From Ureibacillus composti (GTDB lineage Bacteria > Bacillota > Bacilli > Bacillales_A > Planococcaceae), in assembly GCA_030348875.1 (NCBI GenBank), contig JAUCEP010000002.1, positions 1,443,001 to 1,507,000 on the forward strand: 64,000 nucleotides of DNA, written 5' to 3'. Below, in pieces: positions 9,948-17,870 of the stretch; position 1 is the first letter of the stretch; the number at the start of each line of letters is the position of its first letter. The notes beneath the pieces were generated by a model. The model was not told where the DNA came from. It did no database searches and was given only the letters and a program-made list of their open reading frames with translations. Both the position numbers and the translations under genes were made by a program.

Positions 9948-11339
9948 ATGAGTAATTTATATGAAAAAAGAAACAAGATCGTCATTCCTTTTTTAATCTC
10001 TGCTTTTATAGGATTGTTTAACGAAACGGCATTAAATATGGCGTTTGTGGAGATTGGAAAAGGATTTGGTATTGAACCTTCGACGGTACAATGGTTAACG
10101 ACAGGATACTTGTTGATATTAGGAATTTTTGTACCTGTCTCTTCGTTTTTAATGCAACGTTTTACAACTAGACAATTATTTGGTGCTGCATTATCTTTAT
10201 CGATTATCGGAACGTTAATTGCAGCGTTCGCACCGAGTTTTTCAGTTTTATTAATTGCTCGTATTTTCCAGGCTTTAGGAACGGCTATAATTTTACCGTT
10301 AATGATGACCGTTATTTTAATGGTGTATCCCGTTGAAAAACGTGGAGCAGCGATGGGGAAAATTGGGTTGGTTATTGTATTTGCACCAGCGATTGGTCCG
10401 ACACTAGCTGGGGTGATTTTAGAAACATTTACATGGCATTTTATTTTCTGGGTAACGATTCCATTTTTATTAATTGCCATTTTCGTTGGTCTAAAATTCA
10501 TTGAAAATGTGAGTGAAGTTCAGCCGACTAAGTTGGATGTGTTATCGTTTATCCTCTCAACAATTGGATTTGGTGGTGTCGTTTACGGCTTCAGTATTTC
10601 AGGCGAATTAGGGACATTTATGACAACTGAAGTTTACATGGCAGTTGGAATTGGCTTAGTCGCTTTATTTTTATTTGCGATTCGACAATTCAAGCTCGAA
10701 ACACCGATGCTGAATTTAAAAGTATTTAAATATCCAATGTATACATTAGGCTTGTTAATTATCTTAGCTGTGATGATGACCTTATTATCGGTGATGGTTC
10801 TTTTACCGATTTACTTACAAAATGCATTATTACTAGCGCCGATGATGGCGGGGTTATTGCTGTTACCGGGTGGTGTTATAAATGCCCTATTGTCGGTAGT
10901 AGCAGGAAATTTATTCGATAAATATGGACCGAAATTGATGGTACCAGTTGGACTTGGGTTAACGATCATCAGTTTAATTTTCTTAAGCATGATCGGCACA
11001 GATACATCAAATTTAACCATTATTATCATGCATATTTTATTACTAATTGGGTTGTCATTTATCATGATGCCGGCTCAAACAAACGGCTTAAATCAGTTAC
11101 CACGTGAATTGTATACGGATGGCACGGCCATTATGAATACATTACAACAAGTAGCGGGTGCAATTGGTACAGCAATCGCCGTAACAGTCATGTCGATTAC
11201 AGCAAAAGGATATGAAAACCCGTTAACTGGTTTAGTTGAAGGGGTACAAAATTCAATATTGCTAGGATTAATCATATCAGTAGCTGCTTTCGTACTTTCA
11301 TTCTTTATTAAGCGAGTTTCGACAGTACAGGGACACTAG
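9948..11339 (+). CDS. DHA2-family MFS multidrug exporter (EmrB/QacA-like)
   Basis: A drug:H+ antiporter of the major facilitator superfamily with 14 predicted helices (463 aa). Typical DHA2 features include the N-terminal ETALNMAFVEIGKGFGIEPSTVQWLTTGYLL and motif C-like GPTLAGVILETFTWHFIF. I start at 9948 because GGAGG stands four bases before the ATG; a longer frame beginning at 9915 has no RBS. The TAG stop is immediately followed by GGACAGGGG, the start of a REP-derived hairpin. The substrate is unknown; no adjacent regulator was seen. Confidence 0.88.
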   Translation: MSNLYEKRNKIVIPFLISAFIGLFNETALNMAFVEIGKGFGIEPSTVQWLTTGYLLILGIFVPVSSFLMQRFTTRQLFGAALSLSIIGTLIAAFAPSFSVLLIARIFQALGTAIILPLMMTVILMVYPVEKRGAAMGKIGLVIVFAPAIGPTLAGVILETFTWHFIFWVTIPFLLIAIFVGLKFIENVSEVQPTKLDVLSFILSTIGFGGVVYGFSISGELGTFMTTEVYMAVGIGLVALFLFAIRQFKLETPMLNLKVFKYPMYTLGLLIILAVMMTLLSVMVLLPIYLQNALLLAPMMAGLLLLPGGVINALLSVVAGNLFDKYGPKLMVPVGLGLTIISLIFLSMIGTDTSNLTIIIMHILLLIGLSFIMMPAQTNGLNQLPRELYTDGTAIMNTLQQVAGAIGTAIAVTVMSITAKGYENPLTGLVEGVQNSILLGLIISVAAFVLSFFIKRVSTVQGH

Positions 11340-11368
11340 GGACAGGGGTAAAACCTTGTCCTTTTTTT
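11340..11368 (+). terminator. REP-derived terminator after the DHA2 exporter
   Basis: GGACAGGGG and CCTTGTCC form a short stem (11340-11361) followed by seven T. The arms resemble half of a REP unit, and its first G directly follows the exporter TAG stop. It looks like a repeat that decayed into, or doubles as, a transcription terminator. Confidence 0.75.
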
Positions 11369-11370
11369 GT

Positions 11371-11426
11371 GGGACGGGAGGGACAGGTTCCTCGTCCCAC
11401 TTAGTTGGGACAAGGAACCTGTCCCC
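11371..11426. repeat. REP pair 2
   Basis: Forward unit GGGACAGGTTCCTCGTCCC within 11371-11399 and reverse unit GGGACAAGGAACCTGTCCC at 11407-11425, almost identical to pair 1. It lies between the exporter terminator and the GTPase gene. Confidence 0.9.
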
Positions 11427-11524
11427 ATATCGTTACCCATATCGTTAAAAATCTCTATGGAATAATATGCTAGAGTTTTGTATCATTGATTATGGTAGGA
11501 AAATACTATATTAGGTGAGGCGTT

Positions 11525-14500
11525 ATGAATTTGAAAAATATAGAAGCTTTCACAAATGAAATAGAAGGTCTACTTGAGGAGTATAAAAAGAAACTACCAA
11601 AATTAGAAACGATACAATCTCATCGAATTCATGAAATTCAGGAAAATTTTTCAAAATTGCAATATGTCCTAACTGTCGTTGGCTCCTCAAATTCAGGAAA
11701 GTCCACATTTATTAATGCCTTATTGGGTGAAGATTTATTGCCAACAAATAACGAGTCAGCGTGTTCCTTAACAACAACCGATATTGTATTTGGCGATGAT
11801 ACTAATAAACTAGCAAAACTCTATGAAAACGGCCATAAAGAATTGGTTGAGGGTGAAAACTTAGCAGAAGTTTTTCGTGAAGAAGCGAAAGCATCTCTGC
11901 AACAAGACGAGATTTATTTCCGTTATCAACTCACTCGTAAATTGTATTCTTTTCAAGATCATCAAACCCAGCAGGAGCGCGATATTGTCCTTGTTGACAC
12001 TCCGGATATTCATGGAATGGAAGGCCTTGATGTTAAGAAAGAGGACATCTTGAAGGTTTTCAATGATGTCATTCAAAGAACGGATTCTTTATTATATATA
12101 CTTAATTTCCAAAATTATAAAGCAGATAAAAATTTAGAAATATTAAATTCGATACGTGAGGTTCGCCCAGATTTATTGAATCACCTTAACGTTGTGGTTA
12201 ATCAAATTGATCACATGACGCCTGAGGATGGGCATCTTTCAGACAGATTGAATGATGTATCAAATGCACTGATTAGTTGGGGTGTCCCAAATCATACGCT
12301 ATATCCAATCAGTGCAATTAAAGCATTAGGTGCGCGGTTAATCGAATCTCAATCTCCGCAATTGGCTTCTCATGCGCAAAAGCTTGAACCGTTTCTTCCA
12401 GAGGTTGATGTAGAAGTGGAAGGAAAGCTTGTAAAGGGTCGGGTTGCGCTAGAAGATGCAGCGGATTTGCTACGAAAAGATAGCGGTATTTTACAAGTAG
12501 AAGAAGACATCATTGCCCCAATATTTCATCACATTTCCGATAAAAATGAAGAGAACATAAAATCATCGCTTCAAACGGGTGTGGAGGAAGTTTCGGATCA
12601 AGTCAATGAGGAAATGAATCAACTTCAACAGAAGATGGATGAAAAACGTAAGGAAATTCAGCATATTGAATCTGAAAAAGGTAAATTGAAGCAACTAATC
12701 GAGCACCATTTCGACGTTCAGATTGAGCTGCAGAATGTTTTCAAAAGTGAAATCAAAAAGTGGGCAGCAAATGAAAACCTTACGCCATTCTCCAAAGAAA
12801 TCGAGCCATTTCCATATAATTTGAAAGTCATAAACTTTGATTCTACTGAAAGTGCGAGAGAAGCAGGAGAGCAACAGCTGAAAAATTGGATCCTAGAGGA
12901 AACTGAACAATTTCTTCGACAAGCACATCAACATTATCATACGAGAATCCAATCCAAAAGTTCTGAACATGACTTTTTTCACGACATGAATCGACTTGCA
13001 GCTATGTCACTTCAGCATTTAAATAAAACACTAGTAGAATTTACGAACCATCTTAAAGGAATTCGGTTCATTGATGAGCACCTAAATATTCCGAGTCCAG
13101 AAATGATAGAAAAACCTTATAAATTAGCGAATCTGGATCAGTATTTATCTTATGTTGAGGTCGAAACCTACGCCGAAGCTGTGACGCGGAACTACCTAAT
13201 TTTCTTTAAGGAAACGGACTATGTTGACCGCTTTGCTTATCAATTAAAGAATGCGGTCGAATATACAGTTCGTGAGTTATCGATTGAACTTTCGGAAATG
13301 GGAAGTAAACTGAATGATATTTATAAGAAATTAAAATATGTTGATTTTCCACAACGAATTGTACAAGTTGTAAAAGACCGTATTCAAGAGTCTGTTCAAC
13401 ATATTAGAAGTGAAATCATCCATTTGAATGTGCACGCCGATTTAATCGAAGAAGAAATTGATGATCTTCAAAAGGAATACGCTTTGATGGATGAATTTTT
13501 ACAAAAAATCGTAGGGCGTACCAACTTAGAAACTCAATCGATACCCCTTGATGTAAAGGAATCAGATGATTTTGAGCGAGCAATTCGTAAAGCGCCTAAT
13601 GGGGCAACGCTTTGCCTGGAAGAAGGAACTTTTACTTTGCGAGAATCTCTTGAAATTCATCATTCCATTGGGATCGTCGGGGTGGAAGGGAAAACGCATC
13701 TGCAGTTATCCGATTCATTGATCGTTAAAGGAAGTAACTCTTTCTTTATGAAAGACGTTTCGGTTTTATTGGATTCAGAACAAAGTGGCATTGAGATAAG
13801 TGGGTATTATACAAAGATTGAAAATTCGACATTCACAACGAATGCCGATGCAAAAGGGTCACCGTTTTTATCCTTTGTTGGTGATGTGAAAGGCCTTGTT
13901 GAAAAGTGTGAGTTTTCGAACGCAGAGACTGCAATTCATCTAACGTCCAAAAATGAATTGATGATTAAGTCCTCTCATTTTGATTCCAACAGTAAAGGAA
14001 TCTTAGCGATGGGTGAGTCAAATCCTTATGTTTTAAACAATCGATTTACAAATCATCAGCACAGTGCAATTGAAACGGACGATTATTCATCAGGTGTATA
14101 TAAAGGGAATCATTTTGAAAATGGTGAAGTCGGTTTGAACGTTTTAAATTCGACATCACCAAAAATTACAGGGAATCAAATTATTTCCAATCAATTTGGC
14201 ATTTCCGTTTACGAACATGCGAAGCCAATCATCGAGAAGAATGTGATGAAAGAGAATAAAGTGGGATTAAAAGCGCAAGGGCAATCTGAAATTGAATTCA
14301 TAGAAAATGAAGTGCTACAACAATCTACTTTCGGCATCCATTTAGTGAATAATAGTACGGCTAACATGCGAGCAAACCTCATCAAGAGAAACGAAGGCGA
14401 TGGATTAGTCGTGAATAATTTAGCGAAGGTAATCGCCCATAATAATGAATTTAGTGAAAACACAGGTCATGGTGTTGTGCTAAGTGATCAAACCGACGGC

Positions 14501-14962
14501 AAGTTTGAACAAAATGTATTTGAAGCGAATGAATCCCAAGGTATTTTAATTCAATCAAATGCAACGTTCATTGGAGAAAATAATAGCTTTTCAGAAAATG
14601 GGGAAGCGGGAATTCTTGCAGAAGATGATTCAAAAGTAAAACTCCTAAATAATACGATTAAGAAAAATAGAATCGGTATGAAGATTAACGGGAAAGTTGT
14701 ACTTGTTTCACATCATAATGAATACCTAGAAAATGATGTACACGGCCTGTCAATCTCTGGTTCGAATAAAGGAATCATTGAAAATAACCGCTTTGCACAT
14801 AATGGGCAATTGCCGATCTATTTAGCGAAACCACAGGCCATTCTGTTTGCGAAAAATCAATTTATCGTCACGAAATGGTATAGCAAAATGAAGGGTTCGT
14901 ATTTGTTAGCAAAAATTCGAATCGCAGCATCGAATCAACAACTGAAGAAGGAAATCGAGTAG
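11525..14962 (+). CDS. Dynamin-like GTPase fused to a right-handed beta-helix
   Basis: A 1145-residue protein of two unlike parts. Residues about 45-320 are a dynamin-family GTPase: P-loop GSSNSGKS (53-60), a switch threonine region SLTTTD (81-86), G3 DTPDIHG (158-164) and G4 NQID (226-229). Residues about 345-660 are helical and coiled-coil-rich. From about 672 a parallel beta-helix begins (ERAIRKAPNGATLCLEEGTF), with some 18 short repeats rich in N, G and 'I..N.F' steps to about residue 1110. No signal peptide or membrane helix is seen, so it is probably cytosolic. RBS GTGAGG precedes ATG. The TAG stop is the start of a REP. Function is unknown; membrane or envelope-stress roles of bacterial dynamins are only analogies. 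Confidence 0.82.
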   Translation: MNLKNIEAFTNEIEGLLEEYKKKLPKLETIQSHRIHEIQENFSKLQYVLTVVGSSNSGKSTFINALLGEDLLPTNNESACSLTTTDIVFGDDTNKLAKLYENGHKELVEGENLAEVFREEAKASLQQDEIYFRYQLTRKLYSFQDHQTQQERDIVLVDTPDIHGMEGLDVKKEDILKVFNDVIQRTDSLLYILNFQNYKADKNLEILNSIREVRPDLLNHLNVVVNQIDHMTPEDGHLSDRLNDVSNALISWGVPNHTLYPISAIKALGARLIESQSPQLASHAQKLEPFLPEVDVEVEGKLVKGRVALEDAADLLRKDSGILQVEEDIIAPIFHHISDKNEENIKSSLQTGVEEVSDQVNEEMNQLQQKMDEKRKEIQHIESEKGKLKQLIEHHFDVQIELQNVFKSEIKKWAANENLTPFSKEIEPFPYNLKVINFDSTESAREAGEQQLKNWILEETEQFLRQAHQHYHTRIQSKSSEHDFFHDMNRLAAMSLQHLNKTLVEFTNHLKGIRFIDEHLNIPSPEMIEKPYKLANLDQYLSYVEVETYAEAVTRNYLIFFKETDYVDRFAYQLKNAVEYTVRELSIELSEMGSKLNDIYKKLKYVDFPQRIVQVVKDRIQESVQHIRSEIIHLNVHADLIEEEIDDLQKEYALMDEFLQKIVGRTNLETQSIPLDVKESDDFERAIRKAPNGATLCLEEGTFTLRESLEIHHSIGIVGVEGKTHLQLSDSLIVKGSNSFFMKDVSVLLDSEQSGIEISGYYTKIENSTFTTNADAKGSPFLSFVGDVKGLVEKCEFSNAETAIHLTSKNELMIKSSHFDSNSKGILAMGESNPYVLNNRFTNHQHSAIETDDYSSGVYKGNHFENGEVGLNVLNSTSPKITGNQIISNQFGISVYEHAKPIIEKNVMKENKVGLKAQGQSEIEFIENEVLQQSTFGIHLVNNSTANMRANLIKRNEGDGLVVNNLAKVIAHNNEFSENTGHGVVLSDQTDGKFEQNVFEANESQGILIQSNATFIGENNSFSENGEAGILAEDDSKVKLLNNTIKKNRIGMKINGKVVLVSHHNEYLENDVHGLSISGSNKGIIENNRFAHNGQLPIYLAKPQAILFAKNQFIVTKWYSKMKGSYLLAKIRIAASNQQLKKEIE

Positions 14963-15058
14963 GGACAAGGGGACAGGCACCTTGTCCCTTTAGTTTTGGG
15001 ACGCGGGGACAGGTCCCTTGTCCCAAAAACTGGGAAAGTGAACCTGTCCCTCCGTCCC
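14962..15058. repeat. REP triplet 3, upstream of the RAYT gene
   Basis: Three units: forward 14962-14988, forward 14998-15024, reverse 15032-15058. The G of the GTPase TAG stop is the first base of the first unit. Frames read through this block are repeat-encoded and are not genes. Confidence 0.9.
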
Positions 15059-15313
15059 ATCAAAATTTTATTTTCACAGCTAATTTTGCGTCAAAATTCA
15101 TATTTGGGACGAAAAAATGCTTCAAAAGTGAATTTTGGGCATGTCAATGCTGCATGCACTTTTGACTTAGGGTCGTGAATGAATTACGATTTAACTGAAT
15201 AATCTAAACTCATATGAAAGGGAATCGAGTTGGTAACGGTTATTTCAAGTATTGGCTTAAAAAGGATGAGTAAAAGAGCTCCTTTGAAAAATAATACATT
15301 GAGGTGATTCGAC
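15059..15313. other. Non-coding leader upstream of RAYT with an inverted repeat
   Basis: There is no gene here. TCAAAAGTG (15122-15130) is repeated in inverse as CACTTTTGA (15157-15165), with GCATG and CATGC between, giving an imperfect long hairpin. It ends about 150 bp before the transposase start. Its role is unknown. Confidence 0.45.
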
Positions 15314-16072
15314 ATGCCGAGGGAAGCACGGAAGCAGAGTAGTACAGGAATTTATCATGTCATTATGAGAGGGATCAATAAACAAACAATCTTTGAAGAT
15401 GAAGAGGATATGCAAAGGTTCTTGGAAATATTAAATAAGTATAAATTGGCCGGTAAATATCGAGTATTTGGTTATTGTTTAATGGACAACCATATCCATT
15501 TATTATTGAGAGAAGCAGATGAGGCACTTTCTACCGCCATCAAGCGAATTAGTTCAAGCTATGTCTATTGGTACAACATGAAATATGAACGATGTGGCCA
15601 TTTATTTCAAGAACGATTTAAAAGTGAAAATGTCGAAACTGCGGCTTACTTTCTTACTGTACTTCGATATATCCATCAAAATCCATTGCGAGCAGGGCTA
15701 GTGAAAAATGTGTTCGATGGTAGATGGACAAGTGTAAATGAATACATACATAAATCAGACATTGTAGATATTGATATTGGTCTGAAATTATTTTCTCCCA
15801 ACCGAAAAAAGGCCAGAAGTTTCTATATTGAACACATGAAAATTTGGACAGATGATCAATGTTTAGAGGTCGATCTGATTGCGAAAAAAACGGATCAGGA
15901 AGTAATGGAGTATCTATACAAATTAGGCGTAGTAAATATAAGTCATCTTCAACAATTGGACAAGCCAACTAGAAACAAGATATTAGTTGCGGTAAAATCA
16001 CTAGATGGTGTCTCTATTCGGCAATTATCAAGAATAACAGGGATATCGAAAAGTGTGATTGGTCGATTATAG
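15314..16072 (+). CDS. REP-associated tyrosine transposase (RAYT, Y1/IS200-like)
   Basis: A single-copy HUH-type nuclease of the IS200/IS605-related RAYT family (252 aa). The HUH motif is DNHIHLLL (His60, His62). The probable nucleophile is Tyr119 in LRYIHQNPLRAGLV, the diagnostic RAYT segment. The C-terminus ends in a helix-turn-helix-like SIRQLSRITGISKSVIGRL (from about residue 234). RBS TGAGGTGA precedes ATG. It is flanked on both sides by REP units, and the TAG stop overlaps the downstream one, so it is the likely enzyme that spread or maintains this repeat family. Unlike IS200 elements, it has no self-mobile ends that I can see. Confidence 0.9.
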   Translation: MPREARKQSSTGIYHVIMRGINKQTIFEDEEDMQRFLEILNKYKLAGKYRVFGYCLMDNHIHLLLREADEALSTAIKRISSSYVYWYNMKYERCGHLFQERFKSENVETAAYFLTVLRYIHQNPLRAGLVKNVFDGRWTSVNEYIHKSDIVDIDIGLKLFSPNRKKARSFYIEHMKIWTDDQCLEVDLIAKKTDQEVMEYLYKLGVVNISHLQQLDKPTRNKILVAVKSLDGVSIRQLSRITGISKSVIGRL

Positions 16073-16099
16073 GGGACGGGGGGACAGGTACCGCGTCCC
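16072..16099 (+). repeat. REP unit 4, at the RAYT stop codon
   Basis: A single forward unit, GGGGACGGGGGGACAGG then TACCGCGTCCC, beginning with the last base of the RAYT TAG stop. There is no reverse partner. Confidence 0.88.
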
Positions 16100-16157
16100 A
16101 TTTGGAAATGGAATATAACAACCTAAATTGATATACTTTAAACTGAGGTGATGTTAA

Positions 16158-16433
16158 ATGAATTCGTTAAGTGAACATGCCAAGAAAGAATTATTTAACG
16201 CTCTAAATGGAAAACAATCTGGTGTATTTGTTGTAGATGGAAAATTAATTTCAATAGAAGTCGAAAATAATGATTTAGGCTCACAAAATAATTCAGTTTC
16301 AGAGGATTTATCTCAAGAGATTGAAGAATATCCAGAACTAAAAGAATCATTAACTAGGTATTTGGATAACCCAGATATGAAACGATTTTCTGGTAATGAA
16401 TTGAAAGCTAAGCGTTATGAAAGAAGAAAATAA
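16158..16433 (+). CDS. Putative antitoxin of a type II toxin-antitoxin pair
   Basis: A 91-residue acidic protein, with GAGGTGATG before the ATG. It has a short beta-rich start (SGVFVVDGKLISIEV, residues about 21-35) and a charged, probably disordered C-terminus ending KRYERRK. I do not recognise the family from sequence alone. The antitoxin call rests on its position: it overlaps the start of a ParE/RelE-like toxin frame, and small acidic genes in this position are the rule for such modules. A small hairpin directly follows its stop. Confidence 0.5.
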   Translation: MNSLSEHAKKELFNALNGKQSGVFVVDGKLISIEVENNDLGSQNNSVSEDLSQEIEEYPELKESLTRYLDNPDMKRFSGNELKAKRYERRK

Positions 16434-16768
16434 GGAATTTCGAATTCCTTTTTACAGAAGAATTCGAATTACGTTTGGATAATATTCAACGGTTTTTCTC
16501 TGAACAAGGAGAGGAAACTTTAAAATGGTGGTATTTAAAAGAAGATGAAATAATTGATTATATTGAAACGCGGCTTTCTGAAAATCCTTATATAGGTACA
16601 AAGGTCAAAAGTGGTTGCTTTAAAGTATTAGGAAAGATTACCTTTGGGAAAAGCAAACATGTAATGCTGAATTATATTATTTATTATGCACTTCATGAAA
16701 GAGATGGTTATGTTGATGTAATCAACATTCTTCCTTCTAGAACTAAGCGAAAACGAGTTGAAAAGTGA
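16417..16768 (+). pseudogene. ParE/RelE-like toxin gene with a frame break after codon 8
   Basis: The main frame (about 16421-16768) reads FEFLFTEEFELRLDNIQRFF, then LSENPYIGTKVKSGCFKVLG and MLNYIIYYAL ... VDVINILPSRTKR. This is the usual strand-helix-helix-strand order of ParE/RelE toxins. The only good start, the ATG at 16417 that overlaps the antitoxin gene, is in the neighbouring frame (MKEENKEF). Skipping one base near 16441 would join them into a product of about 116 residues. As it stands translation would stop at 16480, unless the TTG at 16475 is used, which lacks an RBS and would remove the first strand. It is either inactivated, frameshifted by design, or a sequence error. Confidence 0.55.
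16432..16453 (+). terminator. Attenuator-like hairpin between antitoxin and toxin
   Basis: AAGGAATT (16432-16439) pairs with AATTCCTT (16443-16450) around a 3-base loop, and T5 overlaps the end. It covers the toxin's frame break and could lower toxin expression relative to the antitoxin. Confidence 0.45.
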
Positions 16769-16786
16769 GTATTTCTATAAAGAATG

Positions 16787-16813
16787 CCCATCTAAAATTT
16801 AGGTGGGTTTTTT
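16787..16813 (+). terminator. Terminator after the toxin gene
   Basis: CCCATCTAAA (16787-16796) pairs with TTTAGGTGGG (16798-16807) followed by T6. The stem resembles the terminators inside the two longer REP modules at 17805 and 21347. Confidence 0.8.
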
Positions 16814-16872
16814 AAATATTCGTTAACTTTTAAGTAATCGTTTATCACCCACAGTTGGAATCTCCATAAAAT

Positions 16873-16899
16873 GGGACAAGGAACCTGTCCCGCTGTCCC
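16873..16899 (-). repeat. REP unit 5 (reverse)
   Basis: GGGACAAGGAACCTGTCCC followed by GCTGTCCC, a single reverse unit in the gap upstream of the SGNH hydrolase. Confidence 0.85.
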
Positions 16900-16940
16900 A
16901 CCGTATGTAAATTCCAAAGTCGGTCAAAATAAAGTAACGT

Positions 16941-16991
16941 GGGGACAGAATCTCATCAAAATTGGGACAAGGAACCTGTCCCCACTGTCCC
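16941..16991. repeat. REP pair 6, forward half decayed
   Basis: A degenerate forward half (GGGGACAGAATCTCATC) is followed by an intact reverse unit at 16964-16991. It ends 10 bp before the SGNH hydrolase RBS. Confidence 0.8.
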
Positions 16992-17019
16992 AAATTTCTT
17001 AAGGTGGTGACACGTCAAA

Positions 17020-17745
17020 ATGAGTAAGAATAAGCGGAAAAAACGATTGTCTTCTTTTATAATCGTTGTTGCACTAATTGTGATGTCTTTCCTGTTGAGG
17101 AGTTTAACAGATGGTGAACGTTATTCAGCTGAGGGTAATGGGAAGCCGACGAGTCTAAAAGACATTAAAATTAAAGTTGCTTGTGTAGGGGATAGTATTA
17201 CATATGGCTATGGGTATCCAGAAGAATTACAGCGACTCCTTGGTACAGCTTATGATGTACGGAATTTTGGTTATAGTGGCAGGACCGCAATGAGCACTGG
17301 AGATTATCCGTATATTAAGGAAGAAATATATAAAGAGAGTTTAACTTTTTCACCAAAGATCGTTGTCATTATGTTTGGGACAAATGATTCAAAAGTTCAA
17401 AATTGGATTAGTAAAGAGGAATTTAAAAAGCAATATCGAGATTTAATACTGTCCTACACAACTCTGAATTCAAGTCCTACTGTCTACCTGAATACACCAG
17501 CAACTCCCTATTATATAGATGGGAAAACAAGTGGTCCGATGAAATTTAATATCCAAAAAGAAAAGGTCTCGGAAGTGGTGGAAGGCGTACAAGAATTAGG
17601 GAAGGAGCTAGGTTTAGAGGTCATTAATATTAATCAAGTAACCAAAAATCATCCGGAATGGTTTGAAAAGGATGGAATTCATCCAAACCCTGATGGAGCA
17701 AAAGCAATTGCTAGTGCGGTTTATCAGGGGATCACTGGGACATAG
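17020..17745 (+). CDS. SGNH/GDSL-family hydrolase, membrane-anchored or exported
   Basis: A 241-residue serine hydrolase with an N-terminal basic stretch and one hydrophobic helix (residues about 11-28), so it probably acts at or outside the membrane. Catalytic blocks are in order: GDSI (Ser59), NFGYSG with Gly84, GTND (Asn121) and DGIH (Asp217, His220). RBS AAGGTGGTGA precedes ATG. The last two codons and the TAG stop (GGG ACA TAG) lie inside a REP unit, so the repeat sets the C-terminus. Esterase or acyl-group hydrolase on cell-wall polymers is plausible; the substrate is unknown. Confidence 0.85.
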   Translation: MSKNKRKKRLSSFIIVVALIVMSFLLRSLTDGERYSAEGNGKPTSLKDIKIKVACVGDSITYGYGYPEELQRLLGTAYDVRNFGYSGRTAMSTGDYPYIKEEIYKESLTFSPKIVVIMFGTNDSKVQNWISKEEFKKQYRDLILSYTTLNSSPTVYLNTPATPYYIDGKTSGPMKFNIQKEKVSEVVEGVQELGKELGLEVININQVTKNHPEWFEKDGIHPNPDGAKAIASAVYQGITGT

Positions 17746-17764
17746 GGGACAGGTCCCTTGTCCC
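17737..17764 (+). repeat. REP unit 7, overlapping the SGNH stop codon
   Basis: GGGACATAGGGGACAGG then TCCCTTGTCCC. The hydrolase TAG stop is internal to the repeat. The same 28-bp unit, plus about 70 bp downstream, recurs at 21278. Confidence 0.92.
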
Positions 17765-17804
17765 AGCTGCTTCTGTGAAATTATAAATAAAATAGGAACG
17801 TACT

Positions 17805-17838
17805 AAGGCCCACCTAAAGATATAGGCGGGCCTTTTAT
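17805..17838 (+). terminator. Terminator after the SGNH hydrolase
   Basis: AAGGCCCACCTA (17805-17816) pairs with TAGGCGGGCCTT (17823-17834), followed by TTTTAT. It lies between convergent genes and may work both ways. It is part of the longer repeat shared with 21278-21375. Confidence 0.85.
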
Positions 17839-17870
17839 ATTTCATCATTTAGTTAAGCGGGGGTTTGTGG

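Noticed and set aside
9881-10501. 206-codon minus-strand frame
   Set aside because: It lies wholly opposite the DHA2 exporter, has no RBS and its product has no coherent domain pattern; it is a shadow of the real gene.
14996-15178. 60-codon plus-strand frame
   Set aside because: Much of it is translated REP sequence and it has no RBS.
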